From positions 248,001 through 312,000 of the forward strand of contig CAVVEG010000017.1 in the NCBI GenBank assembly GCA_963747255.1: a DNA stretch of 64,000 nucleotides, given 5' to 3'. The stretch is from CAIYRG01 sp963747255 (GTDB taxonomy: Bacteria > Pseudomonadota > Alphaproteobacteria > Micropepsales > Micropepsaceae). The notes below the pieces were generated by a model. The model was not told the DNA's origin. It saw only the letters and a program-made list of their open reading frames with translations, and made no database searches. The position numbers and the translations under genes are program-made. The stretch's first letter is position 1, and each line of letters opens with the position of its first letter. This document shows, one piece after another, positions 46,317-56,323 of this stretch.

Positions 46317-49128
46317 CTCGTGCGACCCTGAAGCGCCGGATTGGGGTTGTAAGTTTTTGCCAGATAGGTCGTGCGCGGCCGCGTGTCGAGATGAGCCAGG
46401 AGCGCGAAATGGCGGGGATCGTTCTGCAGTTGCGCTACCGCCGATTCCGCCGAGTTCCGGTTGCCGAAATGTATCGCGCGCGTCGGACAAGCCGCAGCGC
46501 AGGCCGGTACGACCTCTCCTTCACGGATGGTACGGTCTTCCTTGTCCGCCTGCTTCCGGGCGCCGCTGATGCGCTGCACGCAGTACGTGCATTTTTCCAT
46601 GACGCCGCGTCCGCGAACCGAAACGTTTGGATTGCGCTGCGCTCTGACCGGCGGCCGGCCGAGATTTCCGTACTCCTGTCCGTCTGTGTAGCCGAAGAAA
46701 TTGAATCGCCGGACCTTGTAGGGACAGTTGGCTTCGCAGAAGCGCGTGCCGATGCAGCGGTTGTAAACCTGCACATTCAGCCCTTCATGGTCGTGCACCG
46801 AAGCTTCGACCGGGCAGACCGGCTCGCATGGCGCCGTTTCGCAATGCATGCAGGGAACCGGCTGGAATCCGCGCCTCAGTTGGCCCGGTTCGGCGCAGTT
46901 CGTAGGCGTCGATGCGCAGCCAGTGCATGTCGCGGCCGAAGATCGACCTCATTCGGGCCGACCACACCGACATTGTTCTCGGCCTGACACGCGACGACAC
47001 AGGCGTTGCAGCCGATGCACAGATTGTTGTCGATCACCATGGCCCAGGCATATTGGTTCGCAGGCAATGGCGGGACGATGCCCCCGGTATCCGGTTTCAG
47101 TTCTGCGATGCGCTGGGTGATCCGGCTTGCCGGCGCCAGCGGGAAGATATCTTCGTCCCGCCCCTCCAGCCTGGTGTGATATTGCGTTGTATGCAGAAGA
47201 CCAGATTTTCCGGACGGCCGGAGAGAAACGCCCCCGATCAGCCGTTCGAGCCCGGTTGTGGTGAGCCCGGCAATCCGGACGCCTACGCCACTGCCGATAT
47301 CGCCCGCGCGCCATCGTCCCTGGCCAAGAAAAGCCCTTGCCGTGCCCTGCGCCTGCCCGTTGAGCACCGCCGCGACGGCTTCAATTTCGACGTTTCCGCG
47401 TTTGATGAAAACCCCGTCTCCGGGTGAAACGTCAAGGCGTTGGGCATCCTCGGGCGACAACTGCACCGCATTGCCCCAAACTTCTTTGGTGAAAGGTGTC
47501 GGACATTCCTGCAGCCAGGCGTTGTTGGCGTAACGGCCATCCCAAACGACCGGCGACGGCGCGATGGCGATTGTGAAGGATTCCGGCGGACCCTGCAGGG
47601 CCTGAAATGACGGCATCGCCGGCGTTGCGGAAACGGTTTGCGAGGCCGAGTTCGGCACGACACCGGTCGTCAAACCTTCGCGCCACCAGTCTTCGAAATT
47701 GCCGTTTACGCCGGGCATCCAGGTGGCGCGCAGGAGATCGCGCGCACCCGATGCGGGTTGCTCTCCCAGAGAGGCGAGGAATTCGGACGCAGAGCGTGTG
47801 TCATAAAGTGGCCGAATCAGCGGCTGAGCGAGGAGAACCGATCCGTCCGGGCTTTTCAGATCGCCCCAACTCTCCAGTGGATGAGACAGCGGCACATGCC
47901 ACTTGCAATAAGCTGCGGTCTCATCTGCCCAAATCCCGCAATGAACCGTGAATGGTAAGGCGGCAATCATCCGGCCGGTTTGCGCGGGATCGGCGGAATC
48001 GTAGACAAGGTTGGCATCCATCACGATCAGAGTCCGGATCAATCCGGATTTCAGGTCCTGAAGAAGCGCGGTGAATGATTGCGCGTGATCCTGCTCTGCG
48101 GGGTCGATGGAAGGCACGAGATCGATCGGCGCCTGAATCCTGGAATTCAGGAAATGAGCGAGAGCATGAATATCGGCGGCCTGGCTTTCGCCGGTCAGAA
48201 CAAGACCTCGCGTTTGCGGACGCCTGAGATCGCTGGCGGCTGACGCAATGAATTGCTGTTCCTGGGCCGTCAGCGGAAAGGCGCCGGTATCGAGTCCCAG
48301 TTCCTTTCCCAGGCTGCGCGCGGCCAAACCGATACGCTGTGGCGCGAGTGCCAACCGGTGATCGGCCATTGCGCCCATCAGGGTCAGTCCGGATTCGGCC
48401 ACGTAGATCCGTTGCGGACGCGTGCTGCTGCGCCGGACGGAGAAGCGGCTGGCGTTATGAAGGAAATTTGGCCCTGGCCCGAGCGGATCAGCGTCAAGAA
48501 CAACGAAAACGTCCGCCTCGTCGAGTCCATGAATCGCATCGAGATTGCGGCCGAACGCCAGCCGCGCGCCGCCTCGCGCCTGATCGTCATGCACGGGTTC
48601 ATAGCGATATTGACGCAATTGCGGATAACGCCGCTTCAGCGATGTCAGGATGCGCAAAAGCGTGGGCGAAGTAATGCGGCCGGAAACGAAGGCCATTCCG
48701 GCGCCGCCTCGCGAGGATTGAGTATCCGGCCAATTGGCCCATTCGCTGCCGAACTGATCCCATGACGCGACGATTCCATCCTTCACCGGCACGCGCGACC
48801 GGTCAGGGTCGTAAAGGGACAGGACCTCGGCTTCGGCAAACACGTCCGTGCCGCCGCCGCTGTATTTGTCATTTGGATTGCCTTCGATCTTGATCGGGCG
48901 GCCATCGACCGTGATGCCGAGTACGCCGCGACCGTAACCGGCCATCGGAAGCGCGGTGGCATATCGAATCGGTTGTCCCGGAACGAGGCGTTCTGGCGCG
49001 TTCACATAAGGAACGATTTCTTCCAGCGGCTGTCCGCAGCGTGCGAGCGCAACAGCAAACGATGACGATAGAAGTTGCAGTGCTCGCCGCCGGTTGGTTT
49101 CAGTGCAGTTTTTGGGACGGGCGCTCAT
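46313..49128 (-). CDS. actB: Alternative complex III subunit ActB, molybdopterin-like plus Fe-S (two frameshifts)
   Basis: About 940 residues. An N-terminal RRRALQLLSSSFAVAL segment looks like a Tat signal, followed by a long molybdopterin-oxidoreductase-like domain (no cofactor is bound in characterised ActB proteins) and a C-terminal four-cluster ferredoxin-like domain with CIGCNACVVACQAEN, CMHCETAPCEPVCPVEA, CEANCPYKVRRFN and CTYCVQRI. Frame breaks at 46939-46940 and 46874-46875 are each mended by removing one base, giving VDLGRDMHWLRIDAYE and ERGFQPVPCMHCETAPC. It carries electrons from quinol to the haems of ActA/ActE. ATG 49128 overlaps the actA stop. Confidence 0.86.
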
Positions 49129-49781
49129 CTGTGACAACGGGAGCAATCGGTCAGTCCGTCGGTCTTGATCATGTATTCGCGGATCAATCGTTTTCCTTGT
49201 TCCTGCTGATCCTGTGGCGTCGTCCATTCCGGATTGAACACTTCGCTCTCAGGCCGGACGAAGGATTCCGGATGGCGGTGGCAGGACAAACACCATCCCA
49301 TGGTCAGGGATTCGGCGCGGTAGGTCAGCGGCATCGCGGCAATCGGGCCGTGACAGGTGGTGCAGCCAATGCCCTTCGCGACGTGAATGCTGTGGTCGAA
49401 ATAGACGTAATCCGGAACCCGGTTCACCCGAACCCACCGGATAGGCTTGTTTTCCACCAGGCTTTCCCGAACAGGGTGCAGGACAGCGGCGGTTGTCCAG
49501 ATCTGCGAGTGGCAGGTCATGCATGTATGAGTGGGAGGAAGTCCGGCAAAAGCCGCCTGTTCCACACCCGTGTGGCAGTACCGGCAATCGAGTCCCAACT
49601 GGCCGACATGATGTTGATGACTGAAGGGCACCGGCTGGTTGCGCGTGATGTACTGGTAAGTGGCGTAAGGCGATTCCCATAACCCGAATGTCAACAATAC
49701 GGCTGCAATCGGGACGACGATGATCGCCGCCATGACAGTACCCGCGACGGCATTCGCCCCAGGGCGAAAAAGCTGAGCCAT
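49125..49781 (-). CDS. actA: Alternative complex III subunit ActA, pentahaem cytochrome c
   Basis: 218 residues: an N-terminal membrane anchor (VMAAIIVVPIAAVLLTF) and five CxxCH haem sites in order CRYCH, CMTCH, CTTCH, CLSCH and CSRCH, matching ActA. It begins the operon, reading toward the oxidase genes. About 230 bp upstream has no gene and must hold the promoter. It forms the electron conduit of the complex. Confidence 0.93.
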   Translation of the reverse strand: MAQLFRPGANAVAGTVMAAIIVVPIAAVLLTFGLWESPYATYQYITRNQPVPFSHQHHVGQLGLDCRYCHTGVEQAAFAGLPPTHTCMTCHSQIWTTAAVLHPVRESLVENKPIRWVRVNRVPDYVYFDHSIHVAKGIGCTTCHGPIAAMPLTYRAESLTMGWCLSCHRHPESFVRPESEVFNPEWTTPQDQQEQGKRLIREYMIKTDGLTDCSRCHR

Positions 49782-50014
49782 TCTCGAATCTAAGGCGTGG
49801 GCCTAACCATGGAGGGACCAACGCATATGGCCGCTGTCGGTTCCGGTTCCTTCTGCAGAAGCGGCTCACGAGTTGCTGAAGTATCGACGCAGCGCAAACC
49901 GTGTTTCGCGCGGGATCGGCTTTTCGGATTCTGGCGCAAATTGCGTTGATGCAACTGCCGGAGAAAAGCTTCCAGCGTCATTGCGAACAGAGAAGACCTG
50001 TCAGGCCCTGCCGT

Positions 50015-51058
50015 TCAACGCCGCTGACGGGAGAGAATGTCCTTGTACAACTTTGACCATTTCCCACTGTTCTTCATGTATCCCGGAATGTCCATGAGCG
50101 ATAACTGCATGTTGGCCGGCAAGCGCTGGTATCTGGAATTTGCCGGAACATTGTCGTGCCGCGCGAGAATTTCCTGGCCCTTTGACAACAGGAAATCGAT
50201 AAACAGTACGCCTGCATATGGATGCTGCGCGCGCCTTGCCAGACCGGCTCCCGCCGCGAACGAAAACACCGGCGGGATGTTCAACTCTCCGATTGGAGCG
50301 CCCGCGCGTTTTAGCGGCTCCACCTCATGGTAATAGACGCTGAGCCCCATCGGCACTTCACTTGAGGCGACCAGGTTGGCGAGCAGCGTGTGTCCCTTGC
50401 GGACGGACACTCCATTCTTCTCGACGATATCGCTGAATAGTGACAGTCCCTTCTGTTCGCCAAGCGCGCTACATAACGCCATTAGCCAGTTGTTGTCGTC
50501 CGCTTCGATTCCGAGTTTTCCCCGCCATCGGGGACCGACGAGATCATAATAGCTTTTGGGTAGGTCTCGGGGCGCAATAATCCTGGTGTTGTAGGCGCCT
50601 GTGAAGACGACGATGCGTGTCGGCAGCCATGGTTCTCCCGGCAATATCGCCTGCGGCATCAGTTCCGCGGAGAATGGAGTCTCTACGGGTTCGAGGAGTT
50701 TCTCCCGGCCAATCGCAATGATCTGCATTGCGGCCGTTTCAACCACGTCCACTTCAAAGTGACCACCACGGGCTTCGGTGACTGTGCGCTGGAGAATTTC
50801 CTCTGAACCGCCACGCCAGGTTCTCACAGGAATGCCATAGGCCTTTTCAAATTCCGCCGTTACGGCATTCATGTGCTCACTGACGGCGGATGAATAGAGG
50901 TTGAGGACGCCCTCTTTTTTCGCCCCCGCGATGAGTTGCCGGGTCCGATCCGGATTCTTCAGATGCGCCGGTCCTGCGGCCTGGGCAATCGTCAGCGAAG
51001 GCGTTGCGGCCAGCGCCGCAATGCCTGCGACGAAGGTTCTGCGATCCGGCCCTTCCAT
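50015..51058 (-). CDS. Extracellular solute-binding protein, iron-type, Tat-exported
   Basis: 347 residues. GPDRRTFVAGIAALAAT is a twin-arginine signal. GVLNLYSSAVSEHMNAVTAE is the start of the family-1-like iron/thiamine binding-protein fold, with EVDVVETAAMQIIAI and PRWRGKLGIEADDNNW typical of FbpA-like proteins. It starts one base after the bicupin stop and is probably cotranscribed. No permease is adjacent; the iron-type permease and ATPase 27 kb away (23010-25834) lack a binding protein, so the two may belong together. Ligand unknown. Confidence 0.83.
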   Translation of the reverse strand: MEGPDRRTFVAGIAALAATPSLTIAQAAGPAHLKNPDRTRQLIAGAKKEGVLNLYSSAVSEHMNAVTAEFEKAYGIPVRTWRGGSEEILQRTVTEARGGHFEVDVVETAAMQIIAIGREKLLEPVETPFSAELMPQAILPGEPWLPTRIVVFTGAYNTRIIAPRDLPKSYYDLVGPRWRGKLGIEADDNNWLMALCSALGEQKGLSLFSDIVEKNGVSVRKGHTLLANLVASSEVPMGLSVYYHEVEPLKRAGAPIGELNIPPVFSFAAGAGLARRAQHPYAGVLFIDFLLSKGQEILARHDNVPANSRYQRLPANMQLSLMDIPGYMKNSGKWSKLYKDILSRQRR

Positions 51059-52183
51059 CTAAGCGGCCTTGGGTGGTGGCAGATCCGCAAGCTCCTTCTG
51101 GTACGCGTCCTCCATACGGGGTGCCAAACCGTGCCTGGCCAGAGCATCGTCGAACATGGATCTGATCTCCGGCCGCTCATCGGCATAATCAATCTGATCG
51201 CCTCCGGCCCTCCGGCTGATCCATGCGGTCGGTACACCCTGTGAGTTGCGGATCAGGGCGACCTCGTGCTTGAAAGCCAGATAGCGGGCCGGAACCGATC
51301 CAGAGTTAAAATGCTGATGAAACCATTTGTTTGGTGGCACGACCAATGTCCCGACCTGCCAGTCATAGCGCCGCGGCTGTTCGCCTTCGGGCCACATCAG
51401 GGAGTAACCTTCGCCGGAGAGAATGATGACATGGGCCGAGGGACCATGCGCATGCGCTTTTTTGTAGGTGCCCACCGGGAATTGCGAGATATGGCTCGAC
51501 ATTGAACCTTTGGCCATGTTGAACCGGATATGGCCGCCGCCGGCGCCGCGCTCCTTCGCGGAGATCAGCGGCAGGTTCACCGCGTCGGGAACGAAATTGG
51601 TCGGCAGAAGAAAGCCTTTCGGCTCCGTCTTTGGTGAAAAATAATCAGGCTCGCCCGCAAAGCGATTCCGGAAATCATAGGTCGTATTGAATACGAAATT
51701 GGTATCGTCGTAGAGATTCATCACCGCGGGCCCGTTCGTCACCGCGACGAACCGGACAGGATTGGATCCCGATCCGTTGAAATGCTGGTGCCAACAGTTC
51801 AGCGGTATCGCAAACATCGCACCAGCCTTCCACTCAAACGCGATGCGACTGCCGGAGCCATTCCATACTGCGGTTGAGCCGCGGCCATCCAGAACCAGAA
51901 TCATTTCTTCGAACAATTGCCGTTGCGGAGCGAGACTTTTTCCCGGCGGAATCTCGCACACATAGCAATCGTTCGAAGTGCGCGAGGCATCATGATTGAT
52001 ATAGACGCCGGCGCCGCCGCGACGGGGCCAGGGCTTTAATTCCACCGTGCGCAAGTTCGGTACGTAGTGGCCGCTTATGATCTCCAATCCCTCACCGCGC
52101 ACCCAGCGCTGGTAAGGCGTGTCCCGATCCTTTTCGGTCGCGAATTTCTTTGCCAGCTCTTCTGAAACCTGAATGTCTGCCAA
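51059..52183 (-). CDS. Bicupin-domain protein
   Basis: 374 residues with two cupin barrels. The first has LAPQRQLFEEMILVLDGRG and WHQHFNGSGSNPVRF, the second AHAHGPSAHVIILSGEGYSLM and WFHQHFNSGSVPARYLAFK, each giving candidate metal ligands (His, Glu). Layout is like bicupin oxidases or dioxygenases. Its stop abuts the binding-protein start, so they are one operon. It may handle the solute imported by that system; this is inferred. No close function can be named. Confidence 0.78.
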   Translation of the reverse strand: MADIQVSEELAKKFATEKDRDTPYQRWVRGEGLEIISGHYVPNLRTVELKPWPRRGGAGVYINHDASRTSNDCYVCEIPPGKSLAPQRQLFEEMILVLDGRGSTAVWNGSGSRIAFEWKAGAMFAIPLNCWHQHFNGSGSNPVRFVAVTNGPAVMNLYDDTNFVFNTTYDFRNRFAGEPDYFSPKTEPKGFLLPTNFVPDAVNLPLISAKERGAGGGHIRFNMAKGSMSSHISQFPVGTYKKAHAHGPSAHVIILSGEGYSLMWPEGEQPRRYDWQVGTLVVPPNKWFHQHFNSGSVPARYLAFKHEVALIRNSQGVPTAWISRRAGGDQIDYADERPEIRSMFDDALARHGLAPRMEDAYQKELADLPPPKAA

Positions 52184-52221
52184 TGCCTGCTCCTGACGAA
52201 CTGTTCGCTAAATCCTTGCCA

Positions 52222-52907
52222 TCACCTGTTGCCGAAGAGGCGCGAAATAGTCTCCGGCAATTCCGCGAAATCGTCCAGCACGGCGTCGGCACCCAATTCG
52301 GCCACAGGTATCGGCGTGTAGCCATAGCTCATGGCGATAACGGGAATTTCTGCGGCACGCGCGGCCTGGATGTCGATCGCCGAATCGCCGACAAACACGG
52401 CGCGACCACGATTTCCATTCAGGGCTTTCACCACCTCGAAAACGTGACGTGGGTCCGGCTTGTTGTAGGGTGTTCGCCCGCCGCCGACCACGGCCGGGAA
52501 ATGATGTGCAAGTGAAAGCTGGTTCAGCAGCAGTTCCGTCAGATCATGCGCCTTGTTCGTACAAACTCCGAGCCCGGCGCCTCCAAGGGTAAGCCGATCC
52601 AGCGTTTCAGGCACGCCGGGATACGGCCTGCTGCCGCGCGCGATATTGGCCCTGTAATAGATCAGGAATTGCTCGGTAAGCTGCGCGACGTGATCCGGCG
52701 GAACATTGGCCGCCGCCCGAAGGAAGGCGTGTTCAAACATGGCTCGCACGCCGTGCCCAACCAAATGGCGCAAATCGGCCATACCAATCGGCGCATGACC
52801 CTCTGCAGTCAAAACCGAATTAGGGCGGCGACGAGGTCCGGCGCCGTATCGACCAGCGTGCCATCGAGGTCGAAGATGATTGCGACGTCCGCCCCTGTGC
52901 CCGACAC
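52222..52907 (-). CDS. gph: Phosphoglycolate phosphatase (frameshift near the start)
   Basis: About 229 residues if mended. The HAD-family motif I VAIIFDLDGTLVDTAP is readable from a GTG at 52907 with AGGAAAG before it, then one base is missing near 52821; adding a base restores AALNSVLTAEGHAP. Motif II is GVCTNKAHDLTE, motif III/IV KPDPRHVFEVV and VFVGDSAIDIQAA. It removes phosphate from 2-phosphoglycolate made by oxidative DNA repair. The frame in use downstream runs intact to 52222. It is divergent from glmU with 168 bp between. Confidence 0.78.
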
Positions 52908-53075
52908 TTCTTTCCTGTTCTGTCCGCGAAGGTTGCGATCTGCCAGTAACCACCGGCGCTTTCCGGATAGCCTAGAAAGTGCACGGGGAAAGATTAACTA
53001 CCTGAAAGTTCGCTCGCGCTACTGTCGATCAGGCCGCTGGTGGACCTGAGCCCATGATGAAGGCGTTAATACGAG

Positions 53076-54429
53076 ATGAACCGATCAGCCCTGGCTGTAA
53101 TAGTGCTGGCCGCCGGCCAGGGGACGCGGATGAAATCGACGCTCCCGAAGGTGCTTCATCCGGTGGCCGGTAGACCGATGCTGGGCCATGTCCTGAATGC
53201 CGCCAAAGCCCTCCATTCCAGCCGGACCGTAGTCATTGCCGCGCCGGGTTCCGAAGAAGTGGTGCGTCTCGCTTCCGAATGGGGTGCGGAAACGGTCATC
53301 CAGGAGCGGCAGCTTGGCACCGGACACGCCGTTCTTCAGGGACAGATGGCACTCGCAGGATTTGAAGGGATTCTTCTGGTGCTGTTTGGAGATACGCCGC
53401 TGCTGACGACAGGCACCCTGCAGCGACTGATTGAAAGCGCTGAGCCCGGGGGCGCCGGGGTAGCAGCCCTGGGTTTTCGCGCTGCCAACCCGTCGGGCTA
53501 CGGCAGGATGGTGACCGAGGGGGGTATGCTGCTCCGGATCGTGGAAGACAGGGACGCCGGAGAATCTGAGCAAGCAAATCGATCTCTGTTTTGCCGGTAT
53601 GCTTGCCGCACGGGCGCCGGCTGTATTTGGGTTATTGCGCGAGATCGACAATCGCAACGCGCAGGGCGAATTCTATCTCACGGACATCATAGCGGTCGCG
53701 CGCAGGCACGGCCTGCAGTGCAATGTCACGGAAGGTTCAGAGACCGAGATGCTGGGCGTGAATTCGCGCCGTCAGCTTGCGCAGGCGGAGAGCATATTTC
53801 AGAACCGCCGCCGCACCGAACTTCTGGACAGCGGAATTGGTCTGACCGCACCCGAGACCGTCTTCATTTCAGCCGACACACAAATCGAGCCCGGGGTTAA
53901 CATCGATCCTTTTGTCGTTTTCGGTCCTGGCGTGACTGTGCTGCGGGGCGCAACGATCCATTCATTTTGCCATATTGAAGGCGCGACAATCGGAGAGAAT
54001 GCCAATATCGGGCCCTTTGCACGTCTTCGTCCGGGCGCGGTTCTTGATGCTTCGGTGCATGTCGGCAACTTCGTCGAAATCAAGAACGCGCATCTTGAAC
54101 AGGGCGTAAAGGCCAATCATCTCACCTATCTGGGGGACGCAAGGGTCGGGCAGGGAAGCAATATCGGAGCCGGGACGATCACCTGCAATTACGATGGCGA
54201 AGGCAAGCATTTCACCGATATCGGAGCAGGCGTGTTCGTTGGTTCGGATTCAACTTTGGTCGCGCCTGTGAAAATCGGTGACGGAGTCTATATCGGCGCG
54301 GGCAGTACAATAACAGCGGATGTGGAGCCGGATGCGCTGGCGATTGGGCGCGCCCATCAGATTGTGAAGCCGGGACGGGCAAAAGAAATTCGCGCGCGCA
54401 ACAAATCGCGCAAGCAAGGGAATCGCTGA
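53076..54429 (+). CDS. glmU: Bifunctional UDP-GlcNAc pyrophosphorylase / GlcN-1-P acetyltransferase (frameshift)
   Basis: About 450 residues across the break. The uridyltransferase half has VIVLAAGQGTRMKSTLPKVL and LFGDTPLLT; the C-terminal left-handed beta-helix has GANIGAGTITCNYDGEGK-like repeats, ATIGENANIGPFARLRPG among them. The two frames join if one G at 53559-53560 is removed (DAENLSKQIDLCFAGM), which matches other GlmU sequences. The enzyme makes UDP-GlcNAc for peptidoglycan and LPS and is essential, so a sequencing error is the likely cause. It is followed by glmS after 2 bp. Confidence 0.9.
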
Positions 54430-54431
54430 GC

Positions 54432-56258
54432 ATGTGCGGAATTATCGGGATCGCCGGAAACAGGGAAGTTGCGCCCCTGATTGTCGACGCCCTGAAGCGG
54501 CTGGAATATCGCGGCTACAACTCCGCCGGAGTCGCCACACTCAATCACGGACATATCGAACGGCGCCGCAGCCCCGGAAAGCTCGACCGGCTGGTCGATC
54601 TCCTGGACAGTCGTCCGCTTTCCGGAATGACGGGAATCGGTCACACGCGCTGGGCAACGCACGGCGCTGCCACCGAACGCAACGCGCATCCACATGCCTC
54701 AACACGCGTCGCCCTCGTCCACAATGGAATTATTGAGAACTTTCGTGAACTGAAAGAGGAGCTTCAGGCCGCTGGCCATCAGTTTGAATCCGAAACCGAT
54801 ACCGAAGTAGCCGTTCACCTGATCACCCAATATCTCGATGATGGTTTTTCACCCGAGGAGGCTGCGAAAAAGGCCGTTCAGCGCCTGACGGGTGCTTTTG
54901 CTCTGGTGATGATCTTCGATGGACAGGAATCACTGCTGATTGGCGCGCGTCGCGGCAGTCCGCTGGCCGTCGGTTTCGGAGAGCATGAGAGCTACTTCGG
55001 CTCCGATGCGTTTTCACTCGCGCCCTTTACAAATCGCATCGCCTATCTGGAGGATGGGGATGTCGCGGTTGTCCATGGTTCTCGCGTAACAATCTATGAC
55101 GCGGACGGGCGGCCGGTGAACCGGCGAATTCACCTCATTCCGCCATCATCGGCCATAGTCGATAAAGCCGGCAAGCGCCATTTCATGGCGAAGGAAATCC
55201 ATGAGCAGCCGGAAGTCGTCGGGCATACGCTTGCCCGTTACATTGATGTTTCCGGCCCTTGCGTGAATCTGCAACCACCGGGACGTGAGCTGTTCCGGGA
55301 TTCGCAACGCCTTACGATTTCGGCCTGCGGTACCGCTTTCTATGCGGGTCTCATCGGAAAATACTGGTTTGAGAAGCTGGCGCGCCTCCCGGTTGAGGCG
55401 GATATCGCGTCTGAACTCCGGTACCGCAACCCGGTTTATCCGGACGGCGGTCTCTGTCTTTATGTTTCCCAGTCGGGCGAAACCGCAGACACTCTGGCCG
55501 CCTTGCGCGATGCGAAGGCCGCGGGGCAGCGGGTTGCAGCGATCGTCAATGTGCGGGAGAGCTCAATTGCCCGCGATGCCGATCTGGTCTGGCCGACTTA
55601 TGCCGGGCCCGAGATTGGTGTCGCTTCGACGAAGGCGTTCACCTGCCAATTGGCCGTGCTCGCGAGTCTCGCCATCGCAGCCGCGCGAGCGCGTAACCGG
55701 ATGAGTGAAGCAGAAGAGCGGCGCCTGTGCTCGTTACTGCTGGAAATCCCGCGCCACATGGTCGCGATACTCGCGCAGGAAGAAAAGATCAGGTCACTCG
55801 GTAACCAGATCGCGAAGGCGCAGGATGTGCTTTATCTGGGGCGCGGTGTGAATTATCCACTGGCGCTCGAAGGAGCCCTGAAACTGAAGGAAATTTCCTA
55901 TATTCACGCCGAGGGCTACGCTGCCGGAGAAATGAAGCATGGACCGATCGCACTGATCGACCGGAAGGTTCCGGTGATTGTGATCGCACCGCATGACGAG
56001 CTGTTCGAAAAAACTGTTTCGAATATGCATGAAGTCATGGCGCGGGGCGGAAAGGTGCTGCTGATTTCCGATCGCAGAGGCCTTGAAGCGGTGTCGGGCC
56101 GGGTTTGGGCCTCGTTGGAAATGCCCGAAACCGATCCCTTCATTTCGGCGCTGCTATACGCCATCCCCGTTCAGCTGCTTGCATATCATACGGCGGTTGC
56201 CAAAGGCACGGATGTGGATCAGCCGCGAAACCTCGCCAAATCCGTGACGGTCGAATAA
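54432..56258 (+). CDS. glmS: Glutamine-fructose-6-phosphate aminotransferase
   Basis: 608 residues. The glutamine amidotransferase domain begins MCGIIGIAG with catalytic Cys2 (after Met removal), and has HTRWATHG and HNGIIENFRELKE. Two SIS sugar-isomerase domains follow, with SACGTAFYAGLIGKYW and LYVSQSGETADTLAALRD, ending NLAKSVTVE. A typical YRGYDSAG is YRGYNSAG here. It makes glucosamine-6-phosphate, the precursor used by GlmU, and lies 2 bp after glmU. Full length and intact. Confidence 0.95.
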   Translation: MCGIIGIAGNREVAPLIVDALKRLEYRGYNSAGVATLNHGHIERRRSPGKLDRLVDLLDSRPLSGMTGIGHTRWATHGAATERNAHPHASTRVALVHNGIIENFRELKEELQAAGHQFESETDTEVAVHLITQYLDDGFSPEEAAKKAVQRLTGAFALVMIFDGQESLLIGARRGSPLAVGFGEHESYFGSDAFSLAPFTNRIAYLEDGDVAVVHGSRVTIYDADGRPVNRRIHLIPPSSAIVDKAGKRHFMAKEIHEQPEVVGHTLARYIDVSGPCVNLQPPGRELFRDSQRLTISACGTAFYAGLIGKYWFEKLARLPVEADIASELRYRNPVYPDGGLCLYVSQSGETADTLAALRDAKAAGQRVAAIVNVRESSIARDADLVWPTYAGPEIGVASTKAFTCQLAVLASLAIAAARARNRMSEAEERRLCSLLLEIPRHMVAILAQEEKIRSLGNQIAKAQDVLYLGRGVNYPLALEGALKLKEISYIHAEGYAAGEMKHGPIALIDRKVPVIVIAPHDELFEKTVSNMHEVMARGGKVLLISDRRGLEAVSGRVWASLEMPETDPFISALLYAIPVQLLAYHTAVAKGTDVDQPRNLAKSVTVE

Positions 56259-56323
56259 GAATCCCTTATGAAGCCGGCAAGTGCTTCCTGTGGAAGCCGG
56301 TCTCCGGGGCAGAGGGGGAAGCG

